Assembly: GCF_003633615.1 (NCBI RefSeq)
Contig: NZ_RBKU01000001.1
Location: 6,200,001-6,264,000, forward strand
Length of the DNA stretch: 64,000 nucleotides
Direction: 5' to 3'
DNA from: Mucilaginibacter gracilis
GTDB taxonomy: Bacteria; Bacteroidota; Bacteroidia; Sphingobacteriales; Sphingobacteriaceae
Shown: positions 61,586 through 64,000 of the stretch, piece after piece
Position numbering within the stretch: position 1 is the stretch's first letter
Layout of the letters: every line of letters starts with the position of its first letter
The notes under the pieces: model-generated
The model's input: only the letters and a program-made list of their open reading frames with translations
Database searches by the model: none
What the model was told of the DNA's origin: nothing
Translations under genes and position numbers: made by a program

Positions 61586-61682
61586 TTACCGTTGATTAAT
61601 GTTGATTTTTATGATTTCGCTGATCCTATTTATTTGGGATTTCACCAATTTTGTTTTTTAATTACACCGATAACCTATTCTA

Positions 61683-61790
61683 TTCTGTTAATTCTAAAAT
61701 TCTATAAATTCTGATTCAAACAAATTCTATAAATTCCTATTCAAACATTTCATTTGCACACCTGCATATTTTCGCATCCGCACATTTAAA
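61683..61790. repeat. Family E and family C repeats in the murD-ftsW gap
   Basis: 61683-61746: tandem ATTCTATAAATTCTGATTCA and AATTCTATAAATTCCTATTC units (family E). 61750-61790: CATTTGCACACCTGCATATT and CGCATCCGCACATT (family C). The gap starts with GATTTTTATGATTTCGCTGA, possibly another repeat. Confidence 0.6.
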
Positions 61791-61792
61791 TA

Positions 61793-63181
61793 CTATAATT
61801 CTTTAACCGCAGTTTTAAACTGGTTGCCACGGTCTTCGTAATTTTCAAACAAATCAAAACTTGCACAGGCTGGTGATAACAAAACGGTATCGCCTCTTTT
61901 TGCCAGATGGTAAGCTACCTGCACCGCTTCGGAAGCCGAATTGGTGTTTACAATCACTTCTACATCATCTTCAAAAGCTTCATGTATACGGCTGTTATCT
62001 TTACCTAAACATACTATGGAGTGTACCTTTTGTTTAACCAACTCTTTAAGCATGTTGTAGTCGTTACCCTTATCAACACCTCCCAAAATAAGCACTACGT
62101 TATTGCCCATGCTTTCGAGTGCGTACCAGGTTGAGTTTACGTTGGTAGCCTTAGAATCGTTAATGAAAGCGATACCTGATATTTTGGCAACAAACTCTAA
62201 ACGGTGATCGATGTTTTGAAAATCGGTCATGCTTTCGCGGATGGTTTGGTTGCGGATTTCAAGAACGCGGGCCGTAATACCGGAAGCCATTGAGTTGTAG
62301 ATGTTGTGCTTACCCTGTAGGGCCAGTTGGTTAATTGACATTTTAAAATGTTCTAATATTGGGTTTATAATAATATTTTGGTCGTCGAGATATGCTCCCC
62401 GCTCCACCATATGTTGTATTGAAAATGGTAATAATTGTGCCTTAAAGCTGCGTTGAGCCATGCCTTTAATAGTTTCGGCATCATCATCGCAGTAAATAAA
62501 ATAATCGGCTGCGGTTTGATTTTGAGCTATCCTAAATTTTGATGCGGCATAGTTTTCCATCTTGTAATCATACCTGTCCAAATGGTCGGGTGTAATGTTA
62601 AGCAGTACAGCTATGTGTGCTTTAAAATTGTACATGTTATCCAGCATAAAGCTGCTAATCTCGAGCACGTAATAATCAAAATTTTGTGTAGCCACCTGGT
62701 AAGCAAAGCTTTTGCCAATGTTACCTGCCAAACCTACATTTAACCCTGCCTTTTTTAATATATGGTAGGTTAAGCTTGCTGTAGTAGTTTTACCGTTAGA
62801 GCCCGTAACGCATATCATTTTTGCATGAGTATACATACCGGCAAATTCAATTTCGGATATAAGCGCAATGCCCTTTTCCTTAATTTTTTTAATAATAGGT
62901 GCCTTATCCGGAATGCCCGGGCTTCTAATTATTTCGGTAGCAGCAAGTATCTCGGCTTCGGTGTGCTGCTGCTCTTCAAAGCGGATACCCCAGCCGGTTA
63001 GCTGTGCTTTATACTTATCGGCAATGGTGCCAAAATCAGAAACAAAAACATCATAACCCTGCTGCTGCGCAAGGTATGCTGCCCCGGCACCGCTTTCGCC
63101 GGCACCCAAAACAACAAGGCGAGCCCCCTCCGCCCCCTGAAGGGGGAACTTTTGATTGGGTATGTTGTTTTGCGCTTCCAT
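61793..63181 (-). CDS. murD: UDP-N-acetylmuramoyl-L-alanine--D-glutamate ligase
   Basis: The 462-residue ligase adds D-Glu to the peptidoglycan precursor. Seen: the UDP-binding loop VVLGAGESGAGAAYLAQQQG, P-loop VTGSNGKTTTASL (GSNGKTTT residues 127-134), NITPDHLDRYDYKMENYAAS and FINDSKATNVNSTWYAL. The first 20 residues (MEAQNNIPNQKFPLQGAEGA) precede the first strand and are encoded by a family A element, as in murG. A hairpin (63194-63218) lies 13 bp before the ATG. Co-oriented with mraY, 111 bp upstream. Confidence 0.96.
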   Translation of the reverse strand: MEAQNNIPNQKFPLQGAEGARLVVLGAGESGAGAAYLAQQQGYDVFVSDFGTIADKYKAQLTGWGIRFEEQQHTEAEILAATEIIRSPGIPDKAPIIKKIKEKGIALISEIEFAGMYTHAKMICVTGSNGKTTTASLTYHILKKAGLNVGLAGNIGKSFAYQVATQNFDYYVLEISSFMLDNMYNFKAHIAVLLNITPDHLDRYDYKMENYAASKFRIAQNQTAADYFIYCDDDAETIKGMAQRSFKAQLLPFSIQHMVERGAYLDDQNIIINPILEHFKMSINQLALQGKHNIYNSMASGITARVLEIRNQTIRESMTDFQNIDHRLEFVAKISGIAFINDSKATNVNSTWYALESMGNNVVLILGGVDKGNDYNMLKELVKQKVHSIVCLGKDNSRIHEAFEDDVEVIVNTNSASEAVQVAYHLAKRGDTVLLSPACASFDLFENYEDRGNQFKTAVKEL

Positions 63182-63291
63182 TTTAGTTCCTCTAAATCTC
63201 GCCCGGCGGGAGAGATTTTTGATTTGTTTATTTTGTTAGTTATCTCTTTTATATTAAATCGTCCGTTCCCCCTTCAGGGGGTTAGGGGGCC
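63122..63291. mobile_element. MITE-like family A element at the mraY/murD junction
   Basis: 170 bp with inverted ends: GCCCCCTCCGCCCCCTGAAG and continuation at 63123-63149, and the complement (GTTCCCCCTTCAGGGGGTTA, 63265-63291). The right end starts 1 bp after the mraY stop. It contains the murD leader, its ATG and first codons, which share the pattern NN-x2-NQK-x-PLQG with murG. Confidence 0.8.
63194..63218. repeat. Hairpin in the murD leader
   Basis: Arms AAATCTC and GAGATTT plus an inner CCC/GGG pair, with AGAGGA between the hairpin and the ATG on the transcript strand. It accounts for the greater length of this element compared with the murG copy. Confidence 0.6.
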
Positions 63292-63292
63292 T

Positions 63293-64000
63293 TTATCTCA
63301 ATTTCAATGTTAAAACGGTTATTACCGCCAGTGCAATACCAATGATCCAGAAGCGGGTTACAATTTTCGCTTCGTGGAAACCCTTTTTCTGGAAGTGGTG
63401 GTGCAGAGGCGCCATCAGGAATACCCTGCGACCTTCACCAGTTCGTTTTTTGGTGAACTTGAACCAGCCAACCTGTATCATTACCGAAAAATTTTCAATA
63501 ATGAACACTCCACATAATAAAGGCAACATCAGCTCCTTACGGATCATGATAGCAAAAACAGCTATAATACCACCTATTGCCAAACTACCCGTATCGCCCA
63601 TAAAAACCTGCGCCGGATATGAGTTGTACCAAAGGAAACCCACACACGCACCTACAAAGGCACCTGCAAAAATTACCAGCTCGCCCGAATTAGGGATGTA
63701 CATGATATTGAGGTAATCGGCAATAACGGTATTCCCGGATACATAGGCCAGTATAGCCAGGGTTACCCCAATAATTGCCGAAGTGCCCGTTGCTAACCCA
63801 TCAATACCATCGGTTATGTTGGCACCGTTGGAGATGAACACAATGATGATTATCATCACCAGCATAAATACCAGGAATGTATAATGGTCGTAATTAGGTC
63901 CAAATATTTTAAGCCCTTTACTGTAATCAAACTCATTGTTTTTCCAAAATGGCATGGTTGATTTTGTGGACTTAATATTTTGGGTATAAACAGCTTTGTT
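63293..64000 (-). CDS. mraY: Phospho-N-acetylmuramoyl-pentapeptide transferase MraY (partial, N-terminus beyond window)
   Basis: The frame is open through the window end, so the ATG at 63955 is internal: the residues before it (VYTQNIKSTKST) continue the family's charged loop. The enzyme attaches the MurNAc-pentapeptide to undecaprenyl phosphate, making lipid I. Seen: NGANITDGIDGLATGTSAI (catalytic Asp cluster), QVFMGDTGSLAIGGIIAVF, the MAPLHHHFQKKGFHEAK loop and a final membrane helix ending LTLKLR. About 236 residues are present, probably 55-60% of the protein. Confidence 0.94.
   Translation of the reverse strand, partial: NKAVYTQNIKSTKSTMPFWKNNEFDYSKGLKIFGPNYDHYTFLVFMLVMIIIIVFISNGANITDGIDGLATGTSAIIGVTLAILAYVSGNTVIADYLNIMYIPNSGELVIFAGAFVGACVGFLWYNSYPAQVFMGDTGSLAIGGIIAVFAIMIRKELMLPLLCGVFIIENFSVMIQVGWFKFTKKRTGEGRRVFLMAPLHHHFQKKGFHEAKIVTRFWIIGIALAVITVLTLKLR

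Overview
The window comes from a chromosome of a Bacteroidota bacterium, most likely family Sphingobacteriaceae and close to Mucilaginibacter or Pedobacter. The indicators are a short primary sigma factor of 286 residues, promoter-like TAnnTTTG boxes, few Shine-Dalgarno sites, a DUF2911 protein, a 59-residue histone H1-like protein, the gene order of the division and cell-wall cluster, and AT-rich gaps full of short repeats. The genus is inferred from remembered family features, not from a database search. No rRNA, tRNA, CRISPR array, prophage or plasmid module was seen.

Layout. 1-5751: an envelope set on the minus strand (TPR protein, beta-barrel protein, HU-TM protein probably ending in a SPOR domain, cut by the window start). 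5920-14634: a lipoprotein, PBP4-type peptidase with an amino acid permease, membrane pyrophosphatase, a second permease and MarC. 14641-18579: guaA, a binding-protein lipoprotein and an rRNA m5C methyltransferase, overlapping in one minus-strand operon. 18812-25141: a TPR protein, GH43 and GH28 enzymes, a Bcr/CflA exporter and small unknowns. 25476-31986: an SPFH protein, DUF2911, Gfo/Idh/MocA, an aldo-keto reductase and a DUF2975/XRE pair. 32214-36369: rpoD, a small ABC module, a PhzF-like protein, an SDR remnant, a PH-like membrane protein and an NAD(P)-binding protein. 36647-46465: smc, an S41 protease, lolD with two odd downstream genes, and an M1 peptidase. 46691-52051: sucC, a REP-associated transposase with its REPs, ligA, dapA and the histone H1-like gene. 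52447-64000: an alpha-oxoamine synthase, then ftsZ-ftsA-ftsQ-murC-murG-ftsW-murD-mraY on the minus strand.

How the genes work together. The right end makes and flips lipid II (MraY, MurG, MurC, MurD, FtsW) and builds the division ring (FtsQ, FtsA, FtsZ). DapA supplies the diaminopimelate precursor, and DacB trims peptidoglycan. Smc, LigA, the H1-like protein and RpoD serve chromosome maintenance and transcription.

Most notable are the repeats. A 139-170 bp element with CCCCCTGAAGGGGG-type inverted ends sits at the mraY/murD and ftsW/murG junctions. It supplies the start codon and about the first 20 codons of murD and murG, and the stop codon of ftsW. A relative does the same for a Gfo/Idh/MocA gene. 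A transposase between sucC and ligA is flanked by its own REP-like hairpins, and several further dispersed repeat families fill the remaining gaps.
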